From assembly GCF_000517625.1 (NCBI RefSeq), contig NZ_CP007055.1, positions 496,001 through 560,000 on the forward strand: a DNA stretch of 64,000 nucleotides. Direction: 5' to 3'. The notes under the pieces were generated by a model, which ran no database searches, was not told where the DNA came from, and worked only from the letters and a program-made list of their open reading frames with translations. Of the stretch, positions 41,435 through 50,642 are shown piece by piece (the stretch's first letter is position 1; every line of letters begins with the position of its first letter). The position numbers and the translations under genes were made by a program. This DNA is from Halostagnicola larsenii XH-48 (lineage in GTDB: Archaea; Halobacteriota; Halobacteria; Halobacteriales; Natrialbaceae).

Positions 41435-43204
41435 ATGGTAGAAGAACTCGATCCCGTCGACGTGGTCACCGTCGGCGTGGGCTGGACCGGCGGCATAATC
41501 GCGAAAGAACTTGCACAGGCGGACTACGAGGTGGTCGGCTTAGAGCGAGGGGGCGACGTGGAGACCGAGGATTTCCTGACGGCACACGACGAACTGGGCT
41601 ACGCGCTGCGATACAAGTTGATGCAGGACCTCTCGCGGGAGACGATCACCTTTCGACACGAACCGGAAGATACGGCGCTCCCGATGCGCCGGTACGGCGC
41701 GTTCCTCCCCGGGACTGGCGTGGGCGGTGCCGGCGTCCACTGGAACGGCGTCACCTGGCGATTCCTCCCCTACGACTTCGAGATCGAATCGCGGACGATC
41801 GGCGAGTACGGCGAGGAAGCGATTCCCGAGGAGATGCACCTCCAAGACTGGGGGATCAGCTACGAGGAACTCGAGCCCTACTTCGACGAGTTCGAACGAA
41901 TGGCCGGCATCTCCGGCGCCGCCGGCAACATCGACGGTGAGATTCAAGACGAGGGAAACCCCTACGAGGGGCCGCGTTCGCGGGACTATCCGCTCCCGCC
42001 GATGATGGAGACGCCGGCGCTCGAGGTGTTTCGCGAGGGAGCCGAGGCGGCCGGGTACGAGCCGTTCATGCAACCGTCGGCGAACCTCTCGGAACCGTAC
42101 GAGAACACGGATGGCGTCCAATTGGGTGCCTGCGAGTACTGCGGGTACTGCGAGCGGTTCGGCTGCGAGTGGGGGGCAAAATCGTCTCCGATCATCACGG
42201 TGCTCCCCGTCGCAGAAGAGACCGGGAACTTCGAGCTTCGAACCCACTCGAACGTGACCCAACTCCTCTACGACGAGGACGAACGGGAGGTCACCGGCGT
42301 TCGGTACGTCGACACGCAGACGAATACGGTCTATCACCAGCCCGCCGATGTAGTCGCGTTGACGGCGTACGTTCTGAACAACGTTCGATTGCTGTTGCTC
42401 TCGGAAATCGACGAGCCGTACGATCCGGAGACCGGCGAGGGCGTCGTCGGAAAGAACTACTGCTACCAGAACTTCGGCGGGCAAGCGACCGGGTTCTTCG
42501 ACGACGAAGAGTGGAATCTGTACATGGGTGCTGGCGCACTCGGGGTCGCGTTCGACGACATCAACGGCGACAACTTCGATCACGAGGAACTCAACTTCCT
42601 TCACGGCGGATCCGTCTCGCTCAGCCAGACCGGAGAGCGTCCGATCGCCAACAATCCCGTTTCAGAGGACACCCCCTCGTGGGGATCGGAGTTCAAAGAA
42701 GAGAGCCTCGAGTACAACCACAGTTCGCTCTCCATCTCGTGTCAGGGGGCCGTGTTGCCGTACCAGGACAACTACCTCGACCTCGATCCGAACTACACGG
42801 ACGACTACGGGCAGCCACTGTTGCGAATGACCTTCGATTGGCACGATCAGGATTACGCGCTCTCTGCGTACGCGGCTGACGTCTGCGAGGAAGTGATGCA
42901 GGAGATGGGCGCGGACACCGTCGAAGCGAGCGACGGACTCGAGGGGAGTTTCGACATCACCCCCTACCAGTCGACGCACAATACCGGCGGGGCGATCATG
43001 GGTACAGATCCCGACGAGTCGGTCGTAAACAACTATCTACAGGCCTGGCAGGCGCACAATCTCTTTATCCCCGGCGCGTCGGCGTTTCCGCACAACAGCG
43101 GGTACAACCCGACCGGAACGGTAGGGGCGCTCGCCTACCGCGCCGCGGAGGGAATCGAGGACTACCTCGAGAGTCCGGCACTGCTGGCGGAGCCAGAAAC
43201 GTAG
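41435..43204 (+). CDS. GMC oxidoreductase, gluconate 2-dehydrogenase-like FAD subunit
   Basis: A 589-residue FAD-dependent alcohol/sugar-acid dehydrogenase subunit. The FAD-binding start is DVVTVGVGWTGGIIAKELAQADYEVVGLERG. GTGVGGAGVHWNG binds FAD. The active-site His is in STHNTGGAIMGT, with NSGYNPTGTVGALAYRAAEG at the C-terminus. A Cys cluster CEYCGYCERFGC (residues about 229-240) may bind a metal or Fe-S group, as in other gluconate-dehydrogenase-type proteins. It has no signal peptide of its own, so it probably leaves the cell bound to the Tat-targeted partner encoded just upstream. No cytochrome subunit is adjacent, leaving the electron acceptor open. The substrate could be an alditol or aldonate. 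Confidence 0.9.
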   Translation: MVEELDPVDVVTVGVGWTGGIIAKELAQADYEVVGLERGGDVETEDFLTAHDELGYALRYKLMQDLSRETITFRHEPEDTALPMRRYGAFLPGTGVGGAGVHWNGVTWRFLPYDFEIESRTIGEYGEEAIPEEMHLQDWGISYEELEPYFDEFERMAGISGAAGNIDGEIQDEGNPYEGPRSRDYPLPPMMETPALEVFREGAEAAGYEPFMQPSANLSEPYENTDGVQLGACEYCGYCERFGCEWGAKSSPIITVLPVAEETGNFELRTHSNVTQLLYDEDEREVTGVRYVDTQTNTVYHQPADVVALTAYVLNNVRLLLLSEIDEPYDPETGEGVVGKNYCYQNFGGQATGFFDDEEWNLYMGAGALGVAFDDINGDNFDHEELNFLHGGSVSLSQTGERPIANNPVSEDTPSWGSEFKEESLEYNHSSLSISCQGAVLPYQDNYLDLDPNYTDDYGQPLLRMTFDWHDQDYALSAYAADVCEEVMQEMGADTVEASDGLEGSFDITPYQSTHNTGGAIMGTDPDESVVNNYLQAWQAHNLFIPGASAFPHNSGYNPTGTVGALAYRAAEGIEDYLESPALLAEPET

Positions 43205-43292
43205 TCCCGCCCGTTCGCCGAAAAATGCCAAACCGGATGCGTCGTCAGCGACGACGGTCCATTGCCGGATCGGTCGTCTCTCGAGATTCGAA

Positions 43293-43874
43293 TCAGTTTG
43301 TCGAATCGGTTTCTGACCGCTCGTCTTTCAATGACGGCTCGTCTTCGGTCGTTATCTTTTCGACCTTCTCTTCGACAGTCTCGTCTACTTTTTCTTCGAC
43401 CGTTTCATCCACCGTTTCGACGACCTTCTCGTCGACCGTTTGATCGACGGTTTCTTCGACCTTTTCCTCGACAGTCTCGTCAACCTTCTCTTCGACCGTT
43501 TCGTCGACTTTCTCGTCGACGGTCTCGTCTACGGTTTGGTCGACCTTTTGATCGACCTTCTCGTCGACCGTCTCTTCGACCTCTTCCGTTCGGGGGCGTC
43601 GATCGACGCGCTCGTTGACCGTCTCGAGTTTGTCGATAACCTCGTCGACCTCTCGAGTGAGCGTGTCTTCGACGTTCTGGGTAACCTCCGCGGTCATCCA
43701 TTCGGGATCGAACCGGGCCATCTTCCAGACGACGTGGATGACGTAGGAGATCAACACGCCGAGACCGAACGCGACGCCCACCTCCGTCCCGATGATGTTG
43801 ATCAGTGCGATCGAAATGAAGATCATCACGCCGTAGGCGAGGTCGACCAGAAAATCGACCCGGGACGGGTTCAC
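43293..43874 (-). CDS. Membrane protein with Val-acidic tetrad-repeat tail
   Basis: A 193-residue protein. Residues 5-50 contain two transmembrane segments ([22 protein letters not shown] and [18 protein letters not shown]). Residues 51-97 form a mixed helix ([26 protein letters not shown]). Residues 98-172 are a nearly pure four-residue repeat of the form V-[DE]-[EQ]-[TK]. The tail ends in polar residues. The start is GTG at 43874, directly after an in-frame stop. A helical rod with valine every fourth residue is predicted, possibly oligomeric. No family or function is known; compare the DUF502 protein at 7.9 kb, which carries 4-4-3 repeats. Confidence 0.75.
   Translation of the reverse strand: MNPSRVDFLVDLAYGVMIFISIALINIIGTEVGVAFGLGVLISYVIHVVWKMARFDPEWMTAEVTQNVEDTLTREVDEVIDKLETVNERVDRRPRTEEVEETVDEKVDQKVDQTVDETVDEKVDETVEEKVDETVEEKVEETVDQTVDEKVVETVDETVEEKVDETVEEKVEKITTEDEPSLKDERSETDSTN
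43359..43583 (-). repeat. Tetrad-coding tandem repeat
   Basis: About eighteen 12-bp units encode the V-x-x-x repeats at residues 98-172. Units VDET and VEEK alternate, with higher-order copies (EKVDETVE), showing growth by in-frame duplication. Confidence 0.8.
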
Positions 43875-44083
43875 GCGTTACCACCGTGCATCGAAAATCC
43901 GCGTATCATATTCAAGGAAATACCTCTTATCGCTAGTTGTCCCTCGAGCGGTTAATAGTCATGCGTTCGCTGGCGTCGGCAGGAGGGGATCGGTATTCAC
44001 CAACCGCCTTCGCGCCGCCGACTCAACCCGCCCGATAGTTTCGACACGCCCACGTATTTCAGCCAGGCACCCGTCGTCGAGGT

Positions 44084-44878
44084 ATGGTCGACGCGAACGT
44101 TCAGTTGATAGAGCGCGGCACGATCACGACCGACGCCAACAACATCCTCGAGGGCCACACGCTCGGGTCGGCGGCCGATCCCGACCCCGAGACGGTGATG
44201 GTCGACGGCCCGGTGTACAACCTCGTCATCGAGCATCCGGCGGGGACGATCCTCTGGGATACGGGCTCGCACCCTGACGCGGATTCGGGCCACTGGCCCG
44301 CCGAACTGTACGAGGCCTTCGAGCACACCGGATTGCGCCCGCTCGAGGACGACCTCGCGGCGGCCGGATTTGCCGTCGACGACATCGACTACGTGATTCA
44401 GACGCACTTACACCTCGATCACGCCGGCGGGCTCTACGCCTTCGAGGGGACCGACACGCCGATTTTCGTCCACGAACGCGAGTTGAAGTTCGCCTACTAC
44501 AGCGCCAAAACGGATGCGGGAGACGACGCCTACCTCACCGGTGACTTCGACCGAGACCTCAACTGGCGAATCGTTCACCGCGAGCGCGAACAGCGCTTTG
44601 CCGACCTCGAGTTCCTCCACCTTCCCGGGCACACGCCCGGTTTGCTCGGCGTTCGACTCGACCTTGAGGGCGTCGGTACCGTGATCCTCGCGGGCGATCA
44701 GGCCTACACCCGAGAAAACTACGACGACGGTCGTCCCATGGGCGGCGAACTCCTCTGGAGCAAACGCGCCTGGACCGAGAGCCGGCGGTTCCTCGAGGAC
44801 GAGCAGCGCCGAAGCGACGCGATCGTCCTCTGTGGACACGACGAGCGCGACCTCGAGACGATTCGTACCGAACTCTGA
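44084..44878 (+). CDS. Metallo-beta-lactamase-fold lactonase family protein
   Basis: A 264-residue MBL-fold enzyme similar in layout to AHL lactonases (AiiA-like). It has NLVIEHPAGTILWDTGSHPD, the metal motif THLHLDHAGGLYAF, the second-shell FLHLPGHTPGLLGVRL, ILAGDQAYTRENY and a C-terminal CGHDERDLE. There is no signal peptide. It would hydrolyse a lactone or similar ester; a quorum-quenching role in haloarchaea is unproven, so the name is kept to the family. It stands alone: about 210 bp separates it from the divergent gene upstream, and it is convergent with the next MBL gene (18 bp between stops). Confidence 0.85.
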   Translation: MVDANVQLIERGTITTDANNILEGHTLGSAADPDPETVMVDGPVYNLVIEHPAGTILWDTGSHPDADSGHWPAELYEAFEHTGLRPLEDDLAAAGFAVDDIDYVIQTHLHLDHAGGLYAFEGTDTPIFVHERELKFAYYSAKTDAGDDAYLTGDFDRDLNWRIVHREREQRFADLEFLHLPGHTPGLLGVRLDLEGVGTVILAGDQAYTRENYDDGRPMGGELLWSKRAWTESRRFLEDEQRRSDAIVLCGHDERDLETIRTEL

Positions 44879-44896
44879 TCCACCGGCTCGTATCGG

Positions 44897-45877
44897 TTAG
44901 TTCGTCCCCGCCGTCGACACCACCGACTCGAGGTCGACATCGCCGGCGGTGAGCCGATACTCGCCGTCGTCGACCGCAGCCACCCCTTCGTGGACGAGGT
45001 GGTCGAGGTGTGCGAACGCCTCGCCGGGGCCGTGGACGATGTGAATCCCCTCGAGTTCGCCGAAGAGTTCGGCGCTGACGGTCCAGGGGTCGGCAGGACC
45101 GTGTTCCTCGAGGACGGCGATGACGCGCTCCGTTCGTTCGCGGTGGTGATCGATGATCGTCAGCGCCCGCTCGGTCGGCTTTTCGATCGGATCGCGGTGG
45201 CCGGGCCAGACGCGGTCGTAGTCCCGGTCGGCGAGCGACCGGAGCGTCTCGAGGTACGTTTCGAGCGGTCGCTCGACGCGAACGTCCGCCCCGCCGACGT
45301 TGGGCGTGTAGACCGGAAGGATCACGTCGCCGACGAAGGCCTCGTCGCGGCCCGCGATTTCGAAACAACACAGCCCCAGCGCGTGGCCGGGCGCGTGAAC
45401 CGTCTCGAGGGTATGCCCGCCGACCTCGAGGGTGTCGCCGTCTTCGATCGGCGTCACGGTCGGGTGCGTTTCGTTCAATCCGGTGACCGCCTCGACGACG
45501 CCCAGCAGCTCCTCGCGTTTCGACGCGGGGATTCCCCACGTCTGGAGGTACTCCCGGCGGCGCTCGTCAAGCGCGGCGGTCGCCTCGTCGTCGCCTTCGA
45601 CGATCGGCGCGTCGGCTTCGTGGACGTAGACGGTCGCGTCGCTTTCGGCCTGCACTTCGCCCGCGAGTCCGGCGTGATCGGTGTGAAAGTGCGTGAGCAC
45701 GATATCGTCGACGTCCGAGAACTCGTAGCCGTACTCGGCTAATCCCTCCCGGAGGTCCTCGCGAACCTCGGTCGTCGCGATACCCGTGTCGACGAGCGCG
45801 AGGTCGTCCCCGTCGTGTAAGACGTAGGCGTTGTTCTCCCCCTCGAACTCGTCGTTCCCCAGCGTGATTCGATCCAT
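44897..45877 (-). CDS. Metallo-beta-lactamase hydrolase with C-terminal winged helix (LACTB2-like)
   Basis: A 326-residue MBL-fold protein. ENNAYVLHDGDDLALVDTGIATTEVREDL opens the fold, and the metal motif is LTHFHTDHAGLAGEV. Then come HAPGHALGLCCFEI, FVGDVILP and VWPGHRDPI. The last 80 residues (AVLEEHGPADPWTVSAELFGELEGIHIVHGPGEAFAHLDHLVHEGVAAV) form the winged-helix domain seen in LACTB2 and glyoxalase II-like hydrolases. It is probably a thioesterase or an RNA- or CoA-linked hydrolase. The ATG at 45877 is chosen; the upstream frame to 46417 overlaps gatB and is not coding. Confidence 0.86.
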   Translation of the reverse strand: MDRITLGNDEFEGENNAYVLHDGDDLALVDTGIATTEVREDLREGLAEYGYEFSDVDDIVLTHFHTDHAGLAGEVQAESDATVYVHEADAPIVEGDDEATAALDERRREYLQTWGIPASKREELLGVVEAVTGLNETHPTVTPIEDGDTLEVGGHTLETVHAPGHALGLCCFEIAGRDEAFVGDVILPVYTPNVGGADVRVERPLETYLETLRSLADRDYDRVWPGHRDPIEKPTERALTIIDHHRERTERVIAVLEEHGPADPWTVSAELFGELEGIHIVHGPGEAFAHLDHLVHEGVAAVDDGEYRLTAGDVDLESVVSTAGTN

Positions 45878-46017
45878 GATTCCAAGACACACAGTCCCGG
45901 CTATTAACCGACGCGATTGCGGAACTGGGGTTCCGCGAACTCGGGAATCGACCGGTCGGCAGGACACGATCTCCCCTCGGAAAAACAGATCTCGCAGCCT
46001 CGAGATTCGCTCCCGAA

Positions 46018-47502
46018 TTAGTCCTCGAGTTCTGCGCGCAACAGCTGATTCACGTCGCCCGGATCGGCGCTGCCGCCGGTCTTTTGCATGACCTGCCCGA
46101 CGAGGAAGTTGATCGCGCCGTCGTCGCCGCTCTCGTAGTCCGCGACGGCGTCGGGGTTCTCTTCGATAGCCTCGACGACGGCAGACTGCACCTCGTCGTC
46201 GTCGGTCTTGCCGAGTCCCGCCTCCTCGACGATCGTATCCGGATCCTTCCCCTCGTCGAGCATGTCTCGAAGTACCGTCTCGCGGGCGTTTTTCGCCGTG
46301 ATCTCGTCTTCGGCGACGAGTTCGACGAGTCGGGTAACCTCCTCGAGTCGATCCGCGATGTCCGTGATTTCCATGTCGCGATAGTTCAGTTCGCCGAGCA
46401 GGTTGTCCGCGACCCACGTCGCCGCCAGATCGGGGTCGAACTCGCCGGCGACCGACTCGTAGAAGTCCGCGACCTGCTTGGTCGAGGTGAGCTTCGAGGC
46501 CGCCTCCTCGCTCAGTCCGTATTCGGACTGGAACCGCTCGCGTCGAGCGGTCGGCAGTTCGGGGATCGAAATCTCGTCCTTCCAGTGAGAGACCCGAAGC
46601 GGGGGGAGATCGGCCTCTTCGAAGTATCGGTAGTCCTTTTCCTCCTCCTTCGAGCGCATCGAGACCGTAATTCCGCGGCTCTCGTCCCAGTGGCGGGTCT
46701 CTTGCTCGACCACGCGGCCGCGCTCGATGGCGTTTTTCTGTCGGGTCTCCTCGTAGGCTAAGGCTTTCTCCGCGCCCTTGTGACTCGAGATGTTCTTGAC
46801 CTCCGTCCGGTTTGCGGCCTCGAGCGCGTCGACGCCGATTTCGCCGTTCTCGTCGGCCGCCTCGCCCTCGATGATCGAGAGGTTGGCGTCGATTCGCAGG
46901 CTGCCGTCCCGGCCCGCGTCGAAGACGCCGAGGTACTCGAGCACTTCCTCGAGTTCGGCGAGGAAGGCCCGCACTTCCGAGGCGCTTCTGAAGTCGGGTG
47001 CCGTGACGATTTCCATGAGCGGCGTGCCCGCCCGGTTGTAGTCAACCAGGGTGTAGTCCGCGCTGTCGATGCTGCCGCCGACGTGCTGGAGGCTGCCGGG
47101 GTCTTCCTCGAGGTGTGCGCGTTCGATGCGGACGTCCCGGCGCTCGCCTTCGACCGCGATCTCGAGTTCGCCCTCCTGACAGATCGGCTCGTCGTACTGG
47201 GTGATCTGGAAGTTCTTCGGCAGGTCAGGGTAGTAGTAGTTCTTCCGGTGAAAGCGGGTCTCCTCGGGGATGTCGGCGTCGATGGCTTTCCCGATCTTGA
47301 CCGCGGCCTCGACGGCTCCCTCGTTCAGCACCGGCAACGCGCCGGGGAGTCCGAGACAGACGGGACAGACGTTCTCGTTGGGGTCGTCGGCCGGCTCGGT
47401 CGAACAGCGACAGAAGATCTTCGTGTCGGTTTCCAGCTGGACGTGGACCTCGAGGCCGATGACGGTGACGAGGTCGCCCCGCTGGACGGTCTGGGCAGTC
47501 AT
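46018..47502 (-). CDS. gatB: Asp-tRNA(Asn)/Glu-tRNA(Gln) amidotransferase subunit B
   Basis: GatB (494 residues) binds mischarged Asp-tRNA-Asn or Glu-tRNA-Gln, activates the carboxylate and uses ammonia from GatA. The N-terminal cradle has IGLEVHVQLETDTKIFCRCST, CPVCLGLPGALPVLN (Zn-binding Cys), FHRKNYYYPDLPKNFQITQYDEPIC, RAHLEEDPGSLQH and DYNRAGTPLMEIVT. The tail and YqeY domain begin near residue 340 (ITAKNARETVLRDMLDEGKDP). The gatA and gatC genes are not adjacent. The length equals the bacterial and archaeal norm. It is followed by the MBL/winged-helix gene on the same strand about 140 bp downstream. Confidence 0.95.
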   Translation of the reverse strand: MTAQTVQRGDLVTVIGLEVHVQLETDTKIFCRCSTEPADDPNENVCPVCLGLPGALPVLNEGAVEAAVKIGKAIDADIPEETRFHRKNYYYPDLPKNFQITQYDEPICQEGELEIAVEGERRDVRIERAHLEEDPGSLQHVGGSIDSADYTLVDYNRAGTPLMEIVTAPDFRSASEVRAFLAELEEVLEYLGVFDAGRDGSLRIDANLSIIEGEAADENGEIGVDALEAANRTEVKNISSHKGAEKALAYEETRQKNAIERGRVVEQETRHWDESRGITVSMRSKEEEKDYRYFEEADLPPLRVSHWKDEISIPELPTARRERFQSEYGLSEEAASKLTSTKQVADFYESVAGEFDPDLAATWVADNLLGELNYRDMEITDIADRLEEVTRLVELVAEDEITAKNARETVLRDMLDEGKDPDTIVEEAGLGKTDDDEVQSAVVEAIEENPDAVADYESGDDGAINFLVGQVMQKTGGSADPGDVNQLLRAELED

Positions 47503-47560
47503 TGCTCCTCGATTCGACCCGGCGGGGGTAAAGCGTAACGGGATCTGGACGGCGGTTTTC

Positions 47561-49636
47561 CTATCGCGCTTGCTCGAGTTCCTTGAGCGCGCCGGGATTC
47601 TCGATACTGTCCATGTCGCCGAGTTCCTCGCCCGCGTAGGTCGCCTCGATGGCTCGGCGGATGATCTTCCCCGACTGGGTTTTGGGGAATTCGTCGACGA
47701 AGCGGATCTCTCTGGGTCGGAAGGGCTTCCCGAGTTCGTCGCCGACCTGCTCGCGAAGCCGGTCGCGCAACTCGTCGCTCTCCGCCACGCCGTCGCCGAC
47801 GATGACGTACGCGACGACGGCGGTCCCGGTCGTCTCGTCGGGGACGCCCACCGCGGCGGCCTGGGTGACTGCCTCGTGGTCGATCAACGCGCCTTCGACT
47901 TCGGCCGGGCCGACCTTCCGCCCGGCCACGTTCAGCGCGTCGTCGGCCCGGCCGTGGAGGAACCAGAAACCGTCCGCGTCCACCTGCGCCCAGTCGCCGT
48001 GGTTCCACAGCGGCGGGTCCGCGAACGTCGACCAGTACTCCTCGAGATACCGGTCGTCGCCCGACCAGAGCGATTTGGTCATCGAGGGACAGGAGTCTCG
48101 AGCGACGAGGAAGCCGCGTTCGTGGTCGTCTCTGACCGACTCGCCCATGGCGTCGACGATGTCGATGTCCATCCCGAGTCCAGGTCCGCCGAGCGTGCAA
48201 GGTTTCAGGGGCTCGGTCGGCATCGGCATCAGAAAACAGCCGCAGATTTCGGTGCCCCCGGAGATGTTGATGATCGGGCACTCGCCGCCGCCGACGTTAT
48301 CGTAGAACCAGCGCCAGGATTCGGGGTCCCACGGCTCGCCCGTCGACCCCAGAATTCGCAGCGAGGAGAGATCGTGGCCCTCGAACCAGTCGTCGTCTCC
48401 GGCTCCGACGGAGCCGGATGGCTCGTCAGACGTAGTCTGACGTTCGCCGTGCTTTCGCAGTGCGCGAATCGCGGTCGGTGAGATGCCAAAGTGGGTGATC
48501 TCGTGCCGGTCGATCAGCTCCCAGAACCGATCCGGGTTCGGGTAGTCGGGCGCGCCCTCGTACATGAAGACGGTGCCACCGAAGGTGTGGACGCCGATCA
48601 GCGACCACGGCCCCATCATCCAGCCGATGTCAGAGACCCAGAAGAATCGGTCGGCGGGCTCGAGATCGAACCCGAAGTGCAGTTCCTTCGCACACTGCAC
48701 CTGGACGCCCGCGTGGGTGTGGACGATTCCCTTCGGCGTCCCCGTCGTTCCCGAGGAGTACAGCAACATCGACTCCCGACCCGACTCGAGCGATTTCGTC
48801 TCGTACTCGTCGCTCGCGGTCTCGACGGCGTCGACCCACCACTCGTCGCGCTCGTCGGTCCACGGAATCTCGTGTTCTGCCTTCGGATCGCTCGAGCCGA
48901 GGCGGTCGAAGACGATCGTCCGCTCGACGTGGCCGACCTGCTCGATCGCCGCGTCGGCAGTGGACTTGAGAAAGACCGGCTTCCCCCGCCTGAGAAAGCC
49001 GTCGCCGGTGAACAGGAACGAACACGCGGCGTCGTCGATTCGCGTCGCGACGGCGTCGACGCCGAACCCGGAGAAGATCGGCACCGCGATCGCGCCGACC
49101 TTGAAACAACCGTAGAGGATCGGTACGACCTCCGGCACCATCGGCATGTACAGGCCGACGGTGTCGTCCGTCTCGATTCCGCGCTCCTCGAGTGCGTTGG
49201 CGACCTGATTCGCCCGCCGCCGGAGTTCCTGATAGGTCATCTGCCGGCATTCACCGTCTTCGCCCTCCCAGATCGTCGCGACCCGATTTCGGGCGGGTTC
49301 GCCGACCGCCGCGTGGCGGTCGACCGTGTTGTGCGCGATATTTAGTTCGCCGCCCGGATACCACTCCGTGAACTGCGGGCCGTCGCTGTCGTCTCTTACC
49401 TCGTCGTAGGGGTCGAAAAACTCGATCTCGAGGTAGTCGACGAGTTCGTCCCAGAACCAGTCGACGCCGCTTTCCTCGACCCCCTCGAGGTCGGTTGTCG
49501 TCCGTTCGACCAACTCGTCGTAGTCGTCGATTCCGTACGTCTGCATAAATTCGTAGACGTTCGTGGACTCGACGAACTCCTGGCTGGGTTCGTGGACGAC
49601 GTCGTCGACGTCCTCGAGGGCGGGTTCCTCTGGCAT
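47561..49636 (-). CDS. AMP-forming acyl-CoA synthetase, acetyl/propionyl-CoA synthetase-like
   Basis: A 691-residue ANL-superfamily enzyme. The adenylation motif is MLLYSSGTTGTPKGIVHTHAG, followed by ISGGTEICGCFLMP (A5-like), GHGDWAQ-type hinge residues (WNHGDWAQVDADGFWFLHGRADDALNVAGRKVGPAEVE) and the catalytic Lys in EFPKTQSGKIIRRAI. The N-terminal about 110 residues match the ACAS-N region (WYPGGELNIAHNTVDRH), which marks acetyl-CoA synthetase relatives over fatty-acyl ligases. An insert near 410-425 is hydrophilic. The substrate could be acetate, propionate or another short acid. A GTG start two codons upstream is possible. It is followed on the same strand by gatB after about 60 bp. Confidence 0.88.
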   Translation of the reverse strand: MPEEPALEDVDDVVHEPSQEFVESTNVYEFMQTYGIDDYDELVERTTTDLEGVEESGVDWFWDELVDYLEIEFFDPYDEVRDDSDGPQFTEWYPGGELNIAHNTVDRHAAVGEPARNRVATIWEGEDGECRQMTYQELRRRANQVANALEERGIETDDTVGLYMPMVPEVVPILYGCFKVGAIAVPIFSGFGVDAVATRIDDAACSFLFTGDGFLRRGKPVFLKSTADAAIEQVGHVERTIVFDRLGSSDPKAEHEIPWTDERDEWWVDAVETASDEYETKSLESGRESMLLYSSGTTGTPKGIVHTHAGVQVQCAKELHFGFDLEPADRFFWVSDIGWMMGPWSLIGVHTFGGTVFMYEGAPDYPNPDRFWELIDRHEITHFGISPTAIRALRKHGERQTTSDEPSGSVGAGDDDWFEGHDLSSLRILGSTGEPWDPESWRWFYDNVGGGECPIINISGGTEICGCFLMPMPTEPLKPCTLGGPGLGMDIDIVDAMGESVRDDHERGFLVARDSCPSMTKSLWSGDDRYLEEYWSTFADPPLWNHGDWAQVDADGFWFLHGRADDALNVAGRKVGPAEVEGALIDHEAVTQAAAVGVPDETTGTAVVAYVIVGDGVAESDELRDRLREQVGDELGKPFRPREIRFVDEFPKTQSGKIIRRAIEATYAGEELGDMDSIENPGALKELEQAR

Positions 49637-49803
49637 AGTCACTCGAACATACGAGTCATGTTATCATCAAACTGGAGGTCGCCTCGAAGCTCGGCTACTA
49701 CGAGACGCCCCGGCAGTGACTGCCTGCGTCGCGTACGGACGCTGGTGTGGTCCGTTCGACAAGGATTCAGAAGTCGGTAAACTCGGATCTATCCCTCAGG
49801 AAT

Positions 49804-49986
49804 TCAGGTGGTCGCGAGAAATCGCAGAATAATCGTCGAAGCAATGAAAAAACTCGTGACTGCAATCACAACCAGTACGACACCGGCCCAACCGTCCAAA
49901 AGAATCGCACCGAAGAATCCTATCGTAACGGAGAATACTGAGAGTAACAGTAGGTGTGTGTTCTCATCCATCCATCCATCAGACAT
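49804..49986 (-). CDS. Small two-helix membrane protein
   Basis: A 60-residue protein starting MSDGWMDENTH. Two hydrophobic helices (LLLLSVFSVTIGFFGAILL and GVVLVVIAVTSFFIASTIIL) are joined by DGWA. It resembles the small membrane proteins common in haloarchaea and has no known function. Starts at 50106 or at the internal Met of MDENTH (49971) are alternatives; 49986 is preferred because the longer version adds non-conserved sequence rich in Arg and Pro. It lies 155 bp upstream of the acyl-CoA synthetase start on the same strand, and about 200 bp from the divergent coiled-coil gene. Confidence 0.55.
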   Translation of the reverse strand: MSDGWMDENTHLLLLSVFSVTIGFFGAILLDGWAGVVLVVIAVTSFFIASTIILRFLATT

Positions 49987-50183
49987 GGCGGATATTCCTA
50001 TTGGTTGCCGGATATAGTTATACCCGATCAGGGCAGGGGAGTGGCGAGGAAGCAAGTCTTCCTGTATCCGGATAGCGAATCCGAGTGCAAAACGCGCCCG
50101 GTCCACGCGCGTTCGCGCTAATTAACAGAAACAATATCATTGTCTGACGTACGTTTATGTGTCCGGACCAACCGCTAGTTGGT

Positions 50184-50519
50184 ATGTCGAAAAACCGCGT
50201 CGAGAAGCTGGAATCGACGGTTGCGGAACTCGAGTCGACGGTCGAAGGGCTCACCGAAGAACTGGTCGAATCGAAAGAGCGGATCCGAATCCTCGAAGCC
50301 GAACTGGACACGGAGACCCCGACGCGAGCGGCTTCGAGACGCTCGAGTCGATCGGACGAGTCGTCGGCGTCGGAGATGATCGACGCCGAAGCCGAAGCCG
50401 AGGCCGACACCGACGCTAGCTCGAGTCAGGCGACCGAAGCCGACCTCGAGGAGGAGACGGCCGATTCGAGCGAGGACGAAGCGGAAGACTCAGGGACCGA
50501 CGACATTATTGTCGCATAA
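50184..50519 (+). CDS. Short coiled-coil protein upstream of smc
   Basis: A 111-residue acidic protein. Residues 1-40 form a heptad coiled coil (KNRVEKLESTVAELESTVEGLTEELVESKERIRILEAEL) that probably dimerises. Residues 41-111 are disordered and rich in Ser, Glu, Asp and Ala, ending in the hydrophobic tetrad IIVA. The gene sits 123 bp ahead of smc on the same strand, a position seen for similar proteins in haloarchaea, and may modulate or bind the SMC complex. This role is inferred from position. The ATG at 50184 is preferred over 50157 because the earlier codons have no coiled-coil character. Confidence 0.72.
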   Translation: MSKNRVEKLESTVAELESTVEGLTEELVESKERIRILEAELDTETPTRAASRRSSRSDESSASEMIDAEAEAEADTDASSSQATEADLEEETADSSEDEAEDSGTDDIIVA

Positions 50520-50642
50520 CAGCAGATTCCCGCGACCGTTCGCGTGCTGTAATCACGTGACCGATCGTTCATGCGATCGACCGCCGGACAGTCACGGGGC
50601 CGGTCGCCGGGAGCGGTCAACTGATGGAGGTCTCACAAGACG

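Noticed and set aside
44897-46417. 506-codon version of the MBL/winged-helix gene
   Set aside because: The extra 180 N-terminal codons are basic, lack motifs and overlap gatB antisense; the ATG at 45877 fits the family.
49637-49803. Short intergenic stretch as a decayed gene
   Set aside because: A few frames are open but show no continuous motif or composition typical of a pseudogene.
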